Part shown: positions 15,757 through 23,253 of the stretch, in pieces
Layout: every line of letters starts with the position of its first letter
How positions within the stretch are numbered: position 1 is the stretch's first letter
Made by a program: the position numbers and the translations under genes
Notes under the pieces: model-generated
Told to the model about the DNA's origin: nothing
Seen by the model: only the letters and a program-made list of their open reading frames with translations
Database searches by the model: none
Assembly: GCA_002492465.1 (NCBI GenBank)
Contig: DKYT01000001.1
Span: 1-31,462 of the forward strand
Length of the DNA: 31,462 bases
Direction of reading: 5' to 3'
DNA from: Lachnospiraceae bacterium UBA7093
Lineage (GTDB): Bacteria > Bacillota > Clostridia > Lachnospirales > Lachnospiraceae

Positions 15757-16677
15757 TTATTTCTCGCTTACCAGTTCCTTAAGGGATGCCGCCAATCCGG
15801 CCATTCCCTGAATTTCGGAAGGAATGATAATCTTCGTTGCCTTTCCGTCCGCTGCTTTTTCAAACGCCTCCAAACTCTTAATGCGAAGCACCGCCTCGTC
15901 CGCTCCGGCTTCACGGATCATTCTGATACCGTCCGCCGTTGCCTGCTGCACCTTGAGAATTGCTTCCGCCTCACCTTCCGCCTCACGGATCATCTTCTCC
16001 TTCTGCGCCTCCGCTCTTAAGATAGCAGACTGCTTCTCAGCCTCCGCCTCCAAAATTGCCGCTGCCTTTTTACCTTCCGCAACAGTTACGCTTGCTTTCT
16101 TCTCACCTTCTGCACGGGTAACTGCTTCTCTTCTTTCACGCTCCGCCTTCATCTGTCTTTCCATAGCATTCTGAATCTCCGCCGGAGGAATGATGTTCTT
16201 AAGCTCTACCCGGTTCACCTTAATACCCCAGGGATCTGTCGCCTCATCCAGGGAAGCGCGCATCTTGGTATTAATGGTTTCTCTGGAGGTAAGGGTCTGG
16301 TCCAGCTCCAGATCGCCGATGATATTACGCAGGGTGGTTGCCGTCAGATTTTCAATTGCCATAATGGGGTTTTCCACACCATAGGCAAACATCTTAGGAT
16401 CTGTGATCTGAAAGAACACCACCGTGTCAATTCTCATGGTAACGTTATCCTTTGTAATAACAGGCTGAGGCGCAAAGTCCACCACCTGTTCCTTTAAATT
16501 AATCTTTTTTGCCACCTTATCCAGCAGCGGAAGCTTAAAGTGAAGTCCCACCGACCAGGTTCCCTGATAAGCGCCCAGCCGCTCCACTACGTATGCGTAT
16601 GCCTGGGGCACGATTTTCACGCAGGAAGCAAGTAAAATCAACACAATTACGAGTATCACAAGTACAAAATATGCCAT
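15757..16677 (-). CDS. SPFH/Band-7 (stomatin-like, QmcA family) membrane protein
   Basis: A 306-residue protein with one N-terminal membrane anchor (YFVLVILVIVLILLASCVKIV). The SPFH domain follows, from about 25 to 190 (VPQAYAYVVERLGAYQGTWSVGLHF, VDFAPQPVITKDNVTMRIDTVVFFQITDP, RNIIGDLELDQTLTSRETIN). A long E/A/K-rich coiled coil (about 180-260) is typical of stomatins and flotillins, which oligomerise in membrane microdomains. A short hydrophobic C-terminus (IPSEIQGMAGLAASL) ends it. The NfeD-type partner is encoded immediately upstream with a 39-base gap, the standard pairing. AGAGGATGAA is the ribosome binding site. It probably organises membrane proteins or proteolysis; the client is unknown. 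Confidence 0.93.
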   Translation of the reverse strand: MAYFVLVILVIVLILLASCVKIVPQAYAYVVERLGAYQGTWSVGLHFKLPLLDKVAKKINLKEQVVDFAPQPVITKDNVTMRIDTVVFFQITDPKMFAYGVENPIMAIENLTATTLRNIIGDLELDQTLTSRETINTKMRASLDEATDPWGIKVNRVELKNIIPPAEIQNAMERQMKAERERREAVTRAEGEKKASVTVAEGKKAAAILEAEAEKQSAILRAEAQKEKMIREAEGEAEAILKVQQATADGIRMIREAGADEAVLRIKSLEAFEKAADGKATKIIIPSEIQGMAGLAASLKELVSEK

Positions 16678-16716
16678 TTCATCCTCTTCTTTCCGGGGTT
16701 CTCCCCTGCCAACCTT

Positions 16717-17178
16717 TTATTTTTCTATTTCCGATGTTTCCTGAATCCTTTTCTCTTCCACCATCAGCTTAACGCCGCTGATGGCGCGGATCACCACTAC
16801 GCTTCCCACCGGAAGGGTAACGCCTTCTGTTGTGGTTCTGGCGCTCCATTCCTGTCCTCCTACGGTTACCTGCCCAATGCCCTGCAGGTTGTCGATCTCG
16901 CTGATTACAATCGCCTGCTGCCCTACCAGACTCTCTGCATTGGTTCTAACCCGGTCCTTATTGAAATATTTTACCGCAATGGGTCTTGTAAAATATAAAA
17001 GAACCAGGGACACCACTGCCATGAGCAGAATCTGCAGCCACAAGGGCGCTCCTAACGCCGCCGCTGCCGCCGCAAACAGCGCGCCTCCTGCAAACCATAT
17101 GGTAGTAAGACCCATGGTGACGATTTCAATTACAATGCAAGCCACAAAAACAATAAGCCAGATTGTGGTTAAGTTCAT
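16717..17178 (-). CDS. NfeD-like membrane protein (short form)
   Basis: A 153-residue protein: three to four N-terminal membrane segments (IWLIVFVACIVIEIVTMGL, IWFAGGALFAAAAAALGAP, LQILLMAVVSLVLLYF) and a C-terminal OB-fold domain (SLVGQQAIVISEIDNLQGIGQVTVGGQEWSARTTTEGVTLPVGSVVVIRAISGVKLMVE). This is the short, protease-less NfeD1b type that works with SPFH proteins, and the SPFH gene follows directly. AAGGAGGGTAAA precedes the ATG. A TATAAT at 17213-17208 can serve as its -10. Confidence 0.93.
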   Translation of the reverse strand: MNLTTIWLIVFVACIVIEIVTMGLTTIWFAGGALFAAAAAALGAPLWLQILLMAVVSLVLLYFTRPIAVKYFNKDRVRTNAESLVGQQAIVISEIDNLQGIGQVTVGGQEWSARTTTEGVTLPVGSVVVIRAISGVKLMVEEKRIQETSEIEK

Positions 17179-17207
17179 TTTACCCTCCTTGTTTTACCCC
17201 TATGTTT

Positions 17208-17213
17208 ATTATA
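17208..17213 (-). promoter_or_regulatory. Candidate -10 for the nfeD-SPFH-argF-dus-greA-lysS run
   Basis: On the minus strand a perfect TATAAT lies 30 bases before the nfeD ribosome binding site region. The only -35-like element at 16-18 bp spacing (TTCATG) is weak. Because the following gaps are all under 50 bases down to lysS, this could be the main promoter for the whole run. Confidence 0.45.
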
Positions 17214-17308
17214 GGCAAAATCATACTTTTACATGAATTCATTGTTAAAAAATATTTTACTACACAAAAGAGAAGTAGGCAACTGTTTGGTTTTGGGAAT
17301 TATTTTCC

Positions 17309-18019
17309 CTACATTTTACACATATACCGTTTTAATAAAAAGGAAATCCACATAACTGACAAAGCAAATGCGGGCAGCATGTAAAACAGTCCGTTCTCGC
17401 AGGCTGCTTTCCCTATCCAAAAGGAGGGCAGCAAAAACACCCCATATTGTACCTTATCCTTGATAAAAAACGGAACAACTGCGCCAAAAACGGTCAGCGT
17501 AGATAACTTCGTTACCGCCATCCCCTCCAACCTGTTTGACGAAACCGTCAGCACCAGTAATGCAACAATCATCCCCTGCAAAGTTCCTCCTGCTGCAAAT
17601 AAGAAAATGGCAGCAGGGGAAAGGGGTGTCAGTTTAAAAGCAGGCAGCAGGACAAGCGTTACCAAGAACGCAATAACAGCAGGAACGCCAAACCGCGCAG
17701 ACAGATATCCTGTTTTCCTTAAAGGCGTAATGAATAAATATACCGCTGTCTTTTCATCGGATTCCTCTAAAGCAACCATTGCCGAAACGAAACAAAACAT
17801 AGTGGACGACAGCATTGCAAAGAATATGTCAATCAACTTGTAATAGGGCGATATGACTGCCGGTATATGAAAAGATTGGGTTAAAACGGTTTCCAAAACA
17901 GGTATGGCAAACCGAAAGAAAAAACCTGCGAGAATCGGTGCAAGACAAGCCATAAACAGCATCATGTCACGCCCCATGGTTACTACCATTTGAAAAAAAC
18001 TGAATCGAATTGCCTTCAC
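17309..18019 (-). CDS. ABC-2 type permease subunit (second)
   Basis: A 236-residue membrane protein with about six hydrophobic segments (FMACLAPILAGFFFRFAIPVL, FFAMLSSTMFCFVSAMVAL, FGVPAVIAFLVTLVLLPAF, IFLFAAGGTLQGMIVALLVL, LSTLTVFGAVVPFFI and a C-terminal pair). The EESDEKTAVYLFITPLRKTGYLSARFG stretch after the second segment resembles the coupling helix region of ABC-2 exporters that thin out from fluoroquinolone or lantibiotic-type transporters. Its start overlaps the previous permease stop by 4 bases (18016-18019). It is the last gene of the three-gene transporter. Confidence 0.82.
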   Translation of the reverse strand: MKAIRFSFFQMVVTMGRDMMLFMACLAPILAGFFFRFAIPVLETVLTQSFHIPAVISPYYKLIDIFFAMLSSTMFCFVSAMVALEESDEKTAVYLFITPLRKTGYLSARFGVPAVIAFLVTLVLLPAFKLTPLSPAAIFLFAAGGTLQGMIVALLVLTVSSNRLEGMAVTKLSTLTVFGAVVPFFIKDKVQYGVFLLPSFWIGKAACENGLFYMLPAFALSVMWISFLLKRYMCKM

Positions 18020-18696
18020 AGCTTTACACCCCCTATGCTATCCCACATTTTCAAAACACAAAGTCTTGAAATGACAAATAGAATTACCGTCATTGTTATT
18101 ACAGTAAGAAATCCTATTGCAGACGGAGAATGCCCTGAAACCATATCCATGCAGACATTGATCGGATTATATTGAAGCCATGCCGGGGTAATCCTGAACA
18201 AATGTAAAATTGCAGGAACAAAGCAAAGGATTTCTATTGGCACCGTCCACAAAATAAATTGATTCAGACTTACGATTTTTGTTGCCACAATGATTCCCAA
18301 TAAAGTAAATATGGCGCTGGATATCACTGTTCCAAGGAGTATCATGTGCAAATGGCCTACCTTTGCGGCAAGCGCCAACAGCATGGCTACCACAAGGGAA
18401 ATGGCGGATAAGGAAGCAGCTTTAGCGGTCACGTATTCCGCGGCACGGACAGGGGAAACCGCAAATGCGCACGGCGTATGCTGGTTTTTCTCCAAAAGGA
18501 CAATTGCTCCCATAAAAAACAGCCCCATTGACGCCGGATCAGAAAAAATTAAAATTGCAGCAGCCTTTTCCCGCCAGCTTTCGGGAAGCGCCAAAAGAAT
18601 GATGATATAAATGACTGTCAAAACTGCATATAAAAAGTAAAAACCGTACTTTGCCTGAAAGCGTATATCCAATAAACACAAGCTTCTTAGTCTCAT
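18016..18696 (-). CDS. ABC-2 type permease subunit (first)
   Basis: A 226-residue polytopic protein with about six membrane segments (YGFYFLYAVLTVIYIIILLAL, ASMGLFFMGAIVLL, AISLVVAMLLALAA, ILLGTVISSAIFTLLGIIVAT, FILWTVPIEILCFVPAIL, IGFLTVITMTVILFVISRL). It shares the EKNQHTPCAFAVSPVRAAEYVTAKA motif plan with its neighbour (xxPVRxxEYxxAK versus TPLRKTGYLSA), indicating two divergent halves of one heterodimeric membrane domain. The start overlaps the ATPase stop by 4 bases (18693-18696), typical of translational coupling. Confidence 0.82.
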   Translation of the reverse strand: MRLRSLCLLDIRFQAKYGFYFLYAVLTVIYIIILLALPESWREKAAAILIFSDPASMGLFFMGAIVLLEKNQHTPCAFAVSPVRAAEYVTAKAASLSAISLVVAMLLALAAKVGHLHMILLGTVISSAIFTLLGIIVATKIVSLNQFILWTVPIEILCFVPAILHLFRITPAWLQYNPINVCMDMVSGHSPSAIGFLTVITMTVILFVISRLCVLKMWDSIGGVKL

Positions 18697-19538
18697 ACCA
18701 GCGTCCTCCCCGTAACATCCATAAAAATGTCGTTTAAGGTTGGCTCGCTGCTATGAATGGATTGCAGGCGATTTTCAGCAATCAAACCTTTCAACTGTTC
18801 ATCAGAGGATACGCGTCCGAGGGGACAACTGGCGCTGTGTTCCCCATTCTCAAACCAGGTATAAGTTACGGTTGCCGCGCCTTTTGACATAATCAGATTG
18901 TGGGGACTGTCAAGCGCGCATATTTTGCCGCCCACAATAAACGCGACTCTGTCGCAAAGCTCGGTTGCGTCCTGCATATTGTGTGTGGTCAGGAGAATGG
19001 TTTTCCCTTTTGCCTTTTCCTCTAAAATCATATTTTTCATCATATGGCTGTTTGTAGGGTCAAGTCCGCTGGTAGGCTCGTCAAGGCAGAGTAAAAGGGG
19101 ATCATGGAGCAATGCTTTTATAAAGTTTAAGCGGGATTTCATACCCTTTGAATAGTCGGCTACCCGTTTATCTGCATCCTGCTCCAAACCTACCCTTTCC
19201 AGAAGTTCATCGATAGGGCGTGGCTTTTTTTCGTATAAAGATGAAAAAAATTGCAAATTCTCCCTTGCAGTCAGTTTTTCATACATAGTTGAAAATTCAA
19301 AATCAACCCCTATGTTTTCATAAAAATGTTTTGTCCGCTTTTTACACTCAACACCGTTTACCATGGCGGAGCCTTGATACGTCCGCAACATTCCAATTAA
19401 AATTTTTTGCAATGTGCTTTTACCTGCTCCGGACGGTCCTAAAAAACCGAAGATTTCTCCCTCTGAAACAGAAAAATTCATGCCGGAAATAAAAGGACTT
19501 TTGGTGTAGCTGAATGAAAGATCGTTCACTTGTATCAT
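18693..19538 (-). CDS. ABC-2 exporter ATPase
   Basis: A 281-residue nucleotide-binding subunit. Walker A is GPSGAGKST (34-42), the signature region is YSKGMKSRLNFIKALLHDP with the reduced 'SKGMK' form common in ABC-2 exporters, Walker B is LLLCLDEPTSGLD and the H-loop is LTTHNM. The C-terminal 70 residues after the core (ATVTYTWFENGEHSA...PTLNDIFMDVTGRTLV) are of the DUF4162-like kind found in drug and lantibiotic exporters. AAGGAGGAAAAT precedes the ATG. A TetR gene lies just upstream and a dyad overlaps the promoter, so the exporter is probably de-repressed by a ligand. Confidence 0.92.
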   Translation of the reverse strand: MIQVNDLSFSYTKSPFISGMNFSVSEGEIFGFLGPSGAGKSTLQKILIGMLRTYQGSAMVNGVECKKRTKHFYENIGVDFEFSTMYEKLTARENLQFFSSLYEKKPRPIDELLERVGLEQDADKRVADYSKGMKSRLNFIKALLHDPLLLCLDEPTSGLDPTNSHMMKNMILEEKAKGKTILLTTHNMQDATELCDRVAFIVGGKICALDSPHNLIMSKGAATVTYTWFENGEHSASCPLGRVSSDEQLKGLIAENRLQSIHSSEPTLNDIFMDVTGRTLV

Positions 19539-19557
19539 ATTTTCCTCCTTGTACTAT

Positions 19558-19583
19558 TTGACCAATTATAATTTAATAGTCAA
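19558..19583 (-). promoter_or_regulatory. Promoter with TetR-type operator upstream of the ABC exporter
   Basis: TTGAC (19558-19562) and GTCAA (19579-19583) are inverted ends of a 26-bp imperfect palindrome with an A/T core. On the minus strand a TATAAT -10 (19570-19565) lies inside it, with AAGTCA 17 bp upstream as a poor -35. A repressor bound here would block the exporter promoter; the adjacent TetR protein is the natural candidate. Confidence 0.6.
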
Positions 19584-19599
19584 TTAATGACTTGTTTTT

Positions 19600-19624
19600 A
19601 GTCCGGCTGATCGCCGGACTTTTT
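19600..19624 (+). terminator. Hairpin after the TetR gene with U-tract only on the plus strand
   Basis: AGTCCGGC (19600-19607) and GCCGGACT (19613-19620) form a perfect 8-bp stem with a 5-base loop, followed by TTTT on the plus strand and preceded by TTTTT. On the minus strand, the direction of the flanking genes, the stem is followed by AAAAAC. As a classical terminator it would therefore stop plus-strand antisense transcription. It begins 3 bases after the TetR stop codon. Confidence 0.55.
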
Positions 19625-20214
19625 CAGATCACCTGTATTACAATACCATAAATCAAAGCACGCAACGCCTCGTCATACTGCCCTTCCCCAATCTCTCCCT
19701 TATGCAGCGTTGCATAATAGATTGCATGGAATGCGGCGCTCACCACCTGAATGTCTACTTCCTTTTTTATAGGAAGCAGCGCAAACATTTTTTCAATCGT
19801 ATCCGTATCGTCCTGTAAATGCCCCTCTACGATCTCCGGCGGCAGCTTCCGCACAAGCAATTCCACTTCGCCTACGTCAAGGAGCTTCAAAATCGGCATT
19901 TCCTCTGTCATTTTATAGAACTCAAAAATCACATCGGTTAATTTTTCCGCTGAAAGCGCCCCATCGGCAATATCGGAAATGGCTTGATACAGTACGCCAT
20001 TGATATGCTCATGCTGTTCCTGGATCACCTCAAACAAAAGCAATTCCTTCGATTTATAAAAGAGATAGAACGTTCCCTTGGGAATATGGACACGCCTCAC
20101 GATTTCATCTACCGTGGTGCGGCGGACACCGTACCTGGCAAGGCACTCCGCCGCCTCTTCCTTCAACCGCTTCCTGATATATTCCCGCTCCTGCTCTGAA
20201 TAGCTCTTGGGCAA
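19624..20214 (-). CDS. TetR/AcrR-family transcriptional regulator (TTG start)
   Basis: A 196-residue regulator. The N-terminal helix-turn-helix is SYSEQEREYIRKRLKEEAAECLARYGVRRTTVDEIVRRVHIPKGTFYLFYKSKELLLFEVI, a complete TetR motif (TTVDEIVRRVHIPKGTFYLFYKSK). The C-terminal ligand-binding and dimer domain is all helical and unassigned. The start is taken as the TTG at 20214 because AAGGGAGGGG lies just upstream and no ATG or GTG occurs nearby. The only in-frame ATG (20349) would add 45 residues of nonsense read from inside the hydrolase gene. The start is 17 bases after the hydrolase stop, so the two genes share a message. The likely target is the ABC-2 exporter promoter next door. Confidence 0.9.
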   Translation of the reverse strand: MPKSYSEQEREYIRKRLKEEAAECLARYGVRRTTVDEIVRRVHIPKGTFYLFYKSKELLLFEVIQEQHEHINGVLYQAISDIADGALSAEKLTDVIFEFYKMTEEMPILKLLDVGEVELLVRKLPPEIVEGHLQDDTDTIEKMFALLPIKKEVDIQVVSAAFHAIYYATLHKGEIGEGQYDEALRALIYGIVIQVI

Positions 20215-20231
20215 GGTTTTCCCCTCCCTTT

Positions 20232-21311
20232 TTACCAGAATACATGATCTCCCAGGACAAAACCTTCCCGTTTTCCGGCACGCCTGAAGTGGGTTGCGCC
20301 GCCTACGGTAGTCTCCCCGTTGATCGCTGCCTGCGCCGCCTGCATACATGCTTCGGGCACGTTTCCTTCGTATACCCTTGCCACCTTTCCGGTCATAGCC
20401 GGTGTGAACTGACCGGATGCATAGATAACGGAATGAATGGTGTTGGGATACGCTCCGCTCCTCACACGGTTCATAACCACAGCACCCACGCCTACCATGC
20501 CCTCATAGGACTGGTTGCCTGCCTCGCAGTAGATCAGCGCTCCTAAAAGCCGCAACTCATCCGCATCTGCGGCAACGGCTCCCCGGTTTGCCTTGCGCTT
20601 GCGCTCAGCCTCTTCCCGCTCTCTCGCCCTGATCACTTCCATGCTCTCGCCTTCATCAATATGATATCTGACATTGACATATTCTGAATTCACATAGCCG
20701 ATCTCACCGTTGTAATCAACGCTGATCCAGCCGTCCTTTACCGTATCAATAAACTCTACGGAATCCTCATAGGCAATCAGTCCGTACATATCGGCGTCCT
20801 CGCTTGGCTCGGTTCTCACGCGAACAGCTTCCGCATCCAGGGTAACGATCCAGTTGCCCACATCCTCCGCCATTTCCTTCGCTTCCTCGCCAAAGAGAAG
20901 ATATTCATCCTTTGCCCATCCGATCACATTGCCGGATTTAAGCTTGGTCCAGCCATCCCTGCGCTCTAAAATAGTTCCGCCACAGTCCTTGTACAAAAGC
21001 CCCACCTTCTCAGAATCCTCATTTGCCTGAGCTCTGATATTCAGGGCGTTCTGCACGTTTGCCATGGTCAGCTCCTGCTCCATTCTCTCCTTCTCAGCCT
21101 CAAATTTCTCGTCAATGTTCAGATCTTCCTCTTCTTCCACTGGCTGATCGATATTGAATGAACTGGGATTTAGCACCTCAGCCACACCTGCTGTCAGAAG
21201 ATCCTCGTCCTGATTTTCACTTGCCTGAACGGTTATTTCCCCTGCTGAAAGGGAAAGCAGGACGATAAAAATACCCGCTACCGTTACCAGCAGTTTATTT
21301 CTCCGGTTCAT
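20232..21311 (-). CDS. Secreted SH3-domain cell wall hydrolase (SleB-type)
   Basis: A 359-residue exported protein. A signal peptide or anchor (KLLVTVAGIFIVLLSLSAGEITVQA) leads into an acidic low-complexity region. Two bacterial SH3 domains follow (ANEDSEKVGLLYKDCGGTILERRDGWTKL and VRVRTEPSEDADMYGLIAYEDSVEFIDTVKDGWISV), then a charged linker. The C-terminal catalytic domain is of the SleB/Hydrolase_2 family (LIYCEAGNQSYEGMVGVGAVVMNRV...FTPAMTGK), with the glutamate of CEAGNQ as the probable lytic-transglycosylase residue. Family members act on peptidoglycan in spore germination or vegetative wall turnover. TGGAGGTAGT precedes the ATG. It has its own strong promoter at 21438-21466 and a leader of about 120 bases. 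Confidence 0.92.
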   Translation of the reverse strand: MNRRNKLLVTVAGIFIVLLSLSAGEITVQASENQDEDLLTAGVAEVLNPSSFNIDQPVEEEEDLNIDEKFEAEKERMEQELTMANVQNALNIRAQANEDSEKVGLLYKDCGGTILERRDGWTKLKSGNVIGWAKDEYLLFGEEAKEMAEDVGNWIVTLDAEAVRVRTEPSEDADMYGLIAYEDSVEFIDTVKDGWISVDYNGEIGYVNSEYVNVRYHIDEGESMEVIRAREREEAERKRKANRGAVAADADELRLLGALIYCEAGNQSYEGMVGVGAVVMNRVRSGAYPNTIHSVIYASGQFTPAMTGKVARVYEGNVPEACMQAAQAAINGETTVGGATHFRRAGKREGFVLGDHVFW

Positions 21312-21437
21312 GATACTACCTCCAAAATATTCTGTATTTTAATCCAATAAGCCGGCTTGCAAACCGTACCGGCGTTTGGTACACATTTATATACATATGT
21401 CATATATTACAGATTTATTACAGTGGGTGTAAGCATC

Positions 21438-21466
21438 ATATTAGCAAATCTTCCTAAATTTGTCAA
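21438..21466 (-). promoter_or_regulatory. Sigma-A promoter of the SleB-type hydrolase gene
   Basis: On the minus strand, -35 TTGACA (21466-21461) and -10 TAATAT (21443-21438) are spaced 17 bp apart, a near-consensus pair. The start near 21431 gives a leader of about 120 bases. That leader contains a GCCGG/CCGGC stem (about 21350-21373) that I cannot match to a known riboswitch. Confidence 0.82.
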
Positions 21467-21507
21467 GTTTTTGAATTTTTACCCGTATTAACCCCCGAAA
21501 TTTATTC

Positions 21508-21525
21508 CATATTTACCCAAATATG
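21508..21525 (-). terminator. Weak hairpin after proC
   Basis: CATATTT (21508-21514) and AAATATG (21519-21525) form a 7-bp A/T stem with a 4-base loop, 12 bases past the proC stop. An alternative pairing AAATATGT/ACATATTT overlaps it. There is no clear U-tract, so this is a poor terminator at best. Confidence 0.3.
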
Positions 21526-21536
21526 TTACATCTTTT

Positions 21537-22331
21537 TTACATATTTCGAGACTTTTCCACGCATGCCTCCACTGCATTCATGACAGCGCTCCTAAGCCCC
21601 ATATCCTCCAAAACCTGTACTCCTTCAATGGTGGTTCCGCCGGGGGAACATACCATATCCTTCAGTTCTCCTGGATGTTTTCCGGTTTCCAGCATCAGCT
21701 TTGCGCTGCCAAGCACCGTCTGTGCCGCAAACCGGTATGCCTGGGCTCTGGGCATGCCCGCTTTCACTCCGCCGTCCGCCAGCGCCTCCAGGAACAGAAA
21801 CACAAAAGCCGGGGAGCTTCCGCTGACGCCTACCACTGCATCCATAAGCTTTTCCGGCACCTCCTGGGCAAGTCCGAAGCTGCTTACCAGCTTCATACAT
21901 CTTGCCATCTCATCCTCGGTTACCCTTTCGTTTCTGCATACGCCGCTGCAGCCCTCTCCCACCATTGCCGGGGTATTCGGCATACAGCGGACCACCTTAA
22001 AGCTTCCCCCCAGCATCTCTTCGATCTGGGCAATGGTTTTTCCTGCCGCAATACTGACAAGCAGCGCATCCTTCCCAAGCCTCTCACGGATCTGGGGAAT
22101 CACCTCGGCAAACATCTGGGGCTTTACCGCCAAAATCAAAATATCCGACGCTTCCGCCACCGCTCCATTGTCCGCCAGCACTTCAATGCCGTATTTCTCC
22201 CGCACCGCCATTCTGGTTTTTTCCGTCTTTGCAGATCCTATGAGTTCGTTCGGCTCAGCAATTCCTTTGGAGAGCATCCCCCCTATCATTGCCTTTGCCA
22301 TATTTCCAAGTCCGATAAATCCGATTTTCAT
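21537..22331 (-). CDS. proC: Pyrroline-5-carboxylate reductase
   Basis: A 264-residue enzyme for the last step of proline synthesis: reduction of pyrroline-5-carboxylate with NAD(P)H. The Rossmann motif is FIGLGNMAKAMIGGM at the N-terminus. ILAVKPQMF, VSIAAGKTIAQIE, CMPNTPAMVGEG, GSSPAFVF and the C-terminal SPGGTTIEGVQVLE are all family hallmarks. AAGGGAGAAAAA precedes the ATG. The methyltransferase gene ends 22 bases upstream, so they are co-transcribed. Confidence 0.96.
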   Translation of the reverse strand: MKIGFIGLGNMAKAMIGGMLSKGIAEPNELIGSAKTEKTRMAVREKYGIEVLADNGAVAEASDILILAVKPQMFAEVIPQIRERLGKDALLVSIAAGKTIAQIEEMLGGSFKVVRCMPNTPAMVGEGCSGVCRNERVTEDEMARCMKLVSSFGLAQEVPEKLMDAVVGVSGSSPAFVFLFLEALADGGVKAGMPRAQAYRFAAQTVLGSAKLMLETGKHPGELKDMVCSPGGTTIEGVQVLEDMGLRSAVMNAVEACVEKSRNM

Positions 22332-22353
22332 TTTTTCTCCCTTTCGAAGTATT

Positions 22354-23202
22354 TTACTTTTCCTTTCTTCTATTATATCCTGCCGCCTGATACATCAGCA
22401 GCGCCGCTGCCACCGCCGCGTTCAGAGATTCCAGGCTTCCCTCCATAGGAATCTTCAAATAGCTGTCGGCAAGCTCCGCCGTTTCCTTTTTCAGCCCCTT
22501 TCCCTCATTGCCAATTAGAAAAGCGCTGCCTCCCTCATAAGAAATTTCATCATAAAACCGTTCTCCCTGCAAATGGGCAGCATACACGTAAATTCCCTTT
22601 TGCCGCAATTCTTTGACTGCTTTCCCCAGATCTTCTTCATAGCAGAAAGGAAGCCTGTACAAAGATCCCATAGTAGAACGAATCACCTTGGGATTATAAA
22701 TATCCACCGTCCCCTTGCTCATAATCACCCCTGTGGCTCCGGCGCCTTCCGCTGTCCGCAGCATGGTTCCCAGGTTCCCGGGATCCTGAATATCTTCCAG
22801 AAGCAGGAACAATGGCTGCTTTCCCTGCCGTTCCCTTCTCTCCATCCCATTCTGAAGCATTTCCTCCAAAGAATGGGCAAACTGCTTCATTACAAACATA
22901 ATTCCCTGAGGGGTCTGGGTATCTGAGACACGCCGGAAAACCTCGTCGGAAACCTGCTCTACGAAGATCCCCCTATCCCGGCAGCTTTGCAGCTTTCTCC
23001 ACAATGCCCCATGTTCTCCCTCTTCCTTCATCCGCCTCCAGAGCTTTTCTGCGCAGTACACTTCCTTTAATCTCTCTAAAGGCGCTTCCTCAAACATTTT
23101 AATGCCTTCTGCAAGAAAAACTCCCTCTTTATTTCTTGCCCGGCTTTTTTCCTGCAAAAGCGTCAGCTCTTTCATCCTTCCGTTTGCCAGACTTGTAATC
23201 AT
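22354..23202 (-). CDS. SpoU/TrmH-family RNA 2'-O-methyltransferase
   Basis: A 282-residue SPOUT enzyme that uses S-adenosylmethionine to methylate ribose in rRNA or tRNA. The N-terminal substrate-binding domain (KELTLLQEKSRARNKEGVFLAEGIKMFEEA) is followed by the trefoil-knot core. Motif 1 is LLLEDIQDPGNLGTMLRTAEGAGATGVIM, motif 2 is LIGNEGKGL and motif 3 is IPMEGSLESLNAAVAAALLMYQ. AGGGGAGCGAT precedes the ATG. This neighbourhood (pfkA-methyltransferase-proC) gives no hint of the exact RNA target. Confidence 0.92.
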   Translation of the reverse strand: MITSLANGRMKELTLLQEKSRARNKEGVFLAEGIKMFEEAPLERLKEVYCAEKLWRRMKEEGEHGALWRKLQSCRDRGIFVEQVSDEVFRRVSDTQTPQGIMFVMKQFAHSLEEMLQNGMERRERQGKQPLFLLLEDIQDPGNLGTMLRTAEGAGATGVIMSKGTVDIYNPKVIRSTMGSLYRLPFCYEEDLGKAVKELRQKGIYVYAAHLQGERFYDEISYEGGSAFLIGNEGKGLKKETAELADSYLKIPMEGSLESLNAAVAAALLMYQAAGYNRRKEK

Positions 23203-23225
23203 ATCGCTCCCCTATCATATAACGA

Positions 23226-23245
23226 ACGCCGGCTACTGCCGGCGT
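23226..23245 (-). terminator. Hairpin between pfkA and the methyltransferase gene
   Basis: ACGCCGGC (23226-23233) and GCCGGCGT (23238-23245) form a perfect 8-bp G/C-rich stem with the loop TACT. On the minus strand it is followed by TCGTTATAT, a poor U-tract. It lies 9 bases past the pfkA stop. It may be a partial terminator or an mRNA stabiliser separating abundant pfkA message from the rest. Confidence 0.6.
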
Positions 23246-23253
23246 CCTTCCCG

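Noticed and set aside
20215..20349. Extension of the TetR protein upstream to the in-frame ATG at 20349
   Set aside because: The extra 45 residues are arginine- and glycine-rich nonsense read from inside the hydrolase gene on the same strand in another frame, there is no ribosome binding site, and a strong one precedes the TTG at 20214.
21312..21431. Riboswitch (c-di-AMP or c-di-GMP type) in the leader of the SleB-type gene
   Set aside because: Cell wall hydrolases often have such leaders, but at about 120 bases this one is short and I could not match conserved blocks of either class; only a GCCGG/CCGGC stem is seen.
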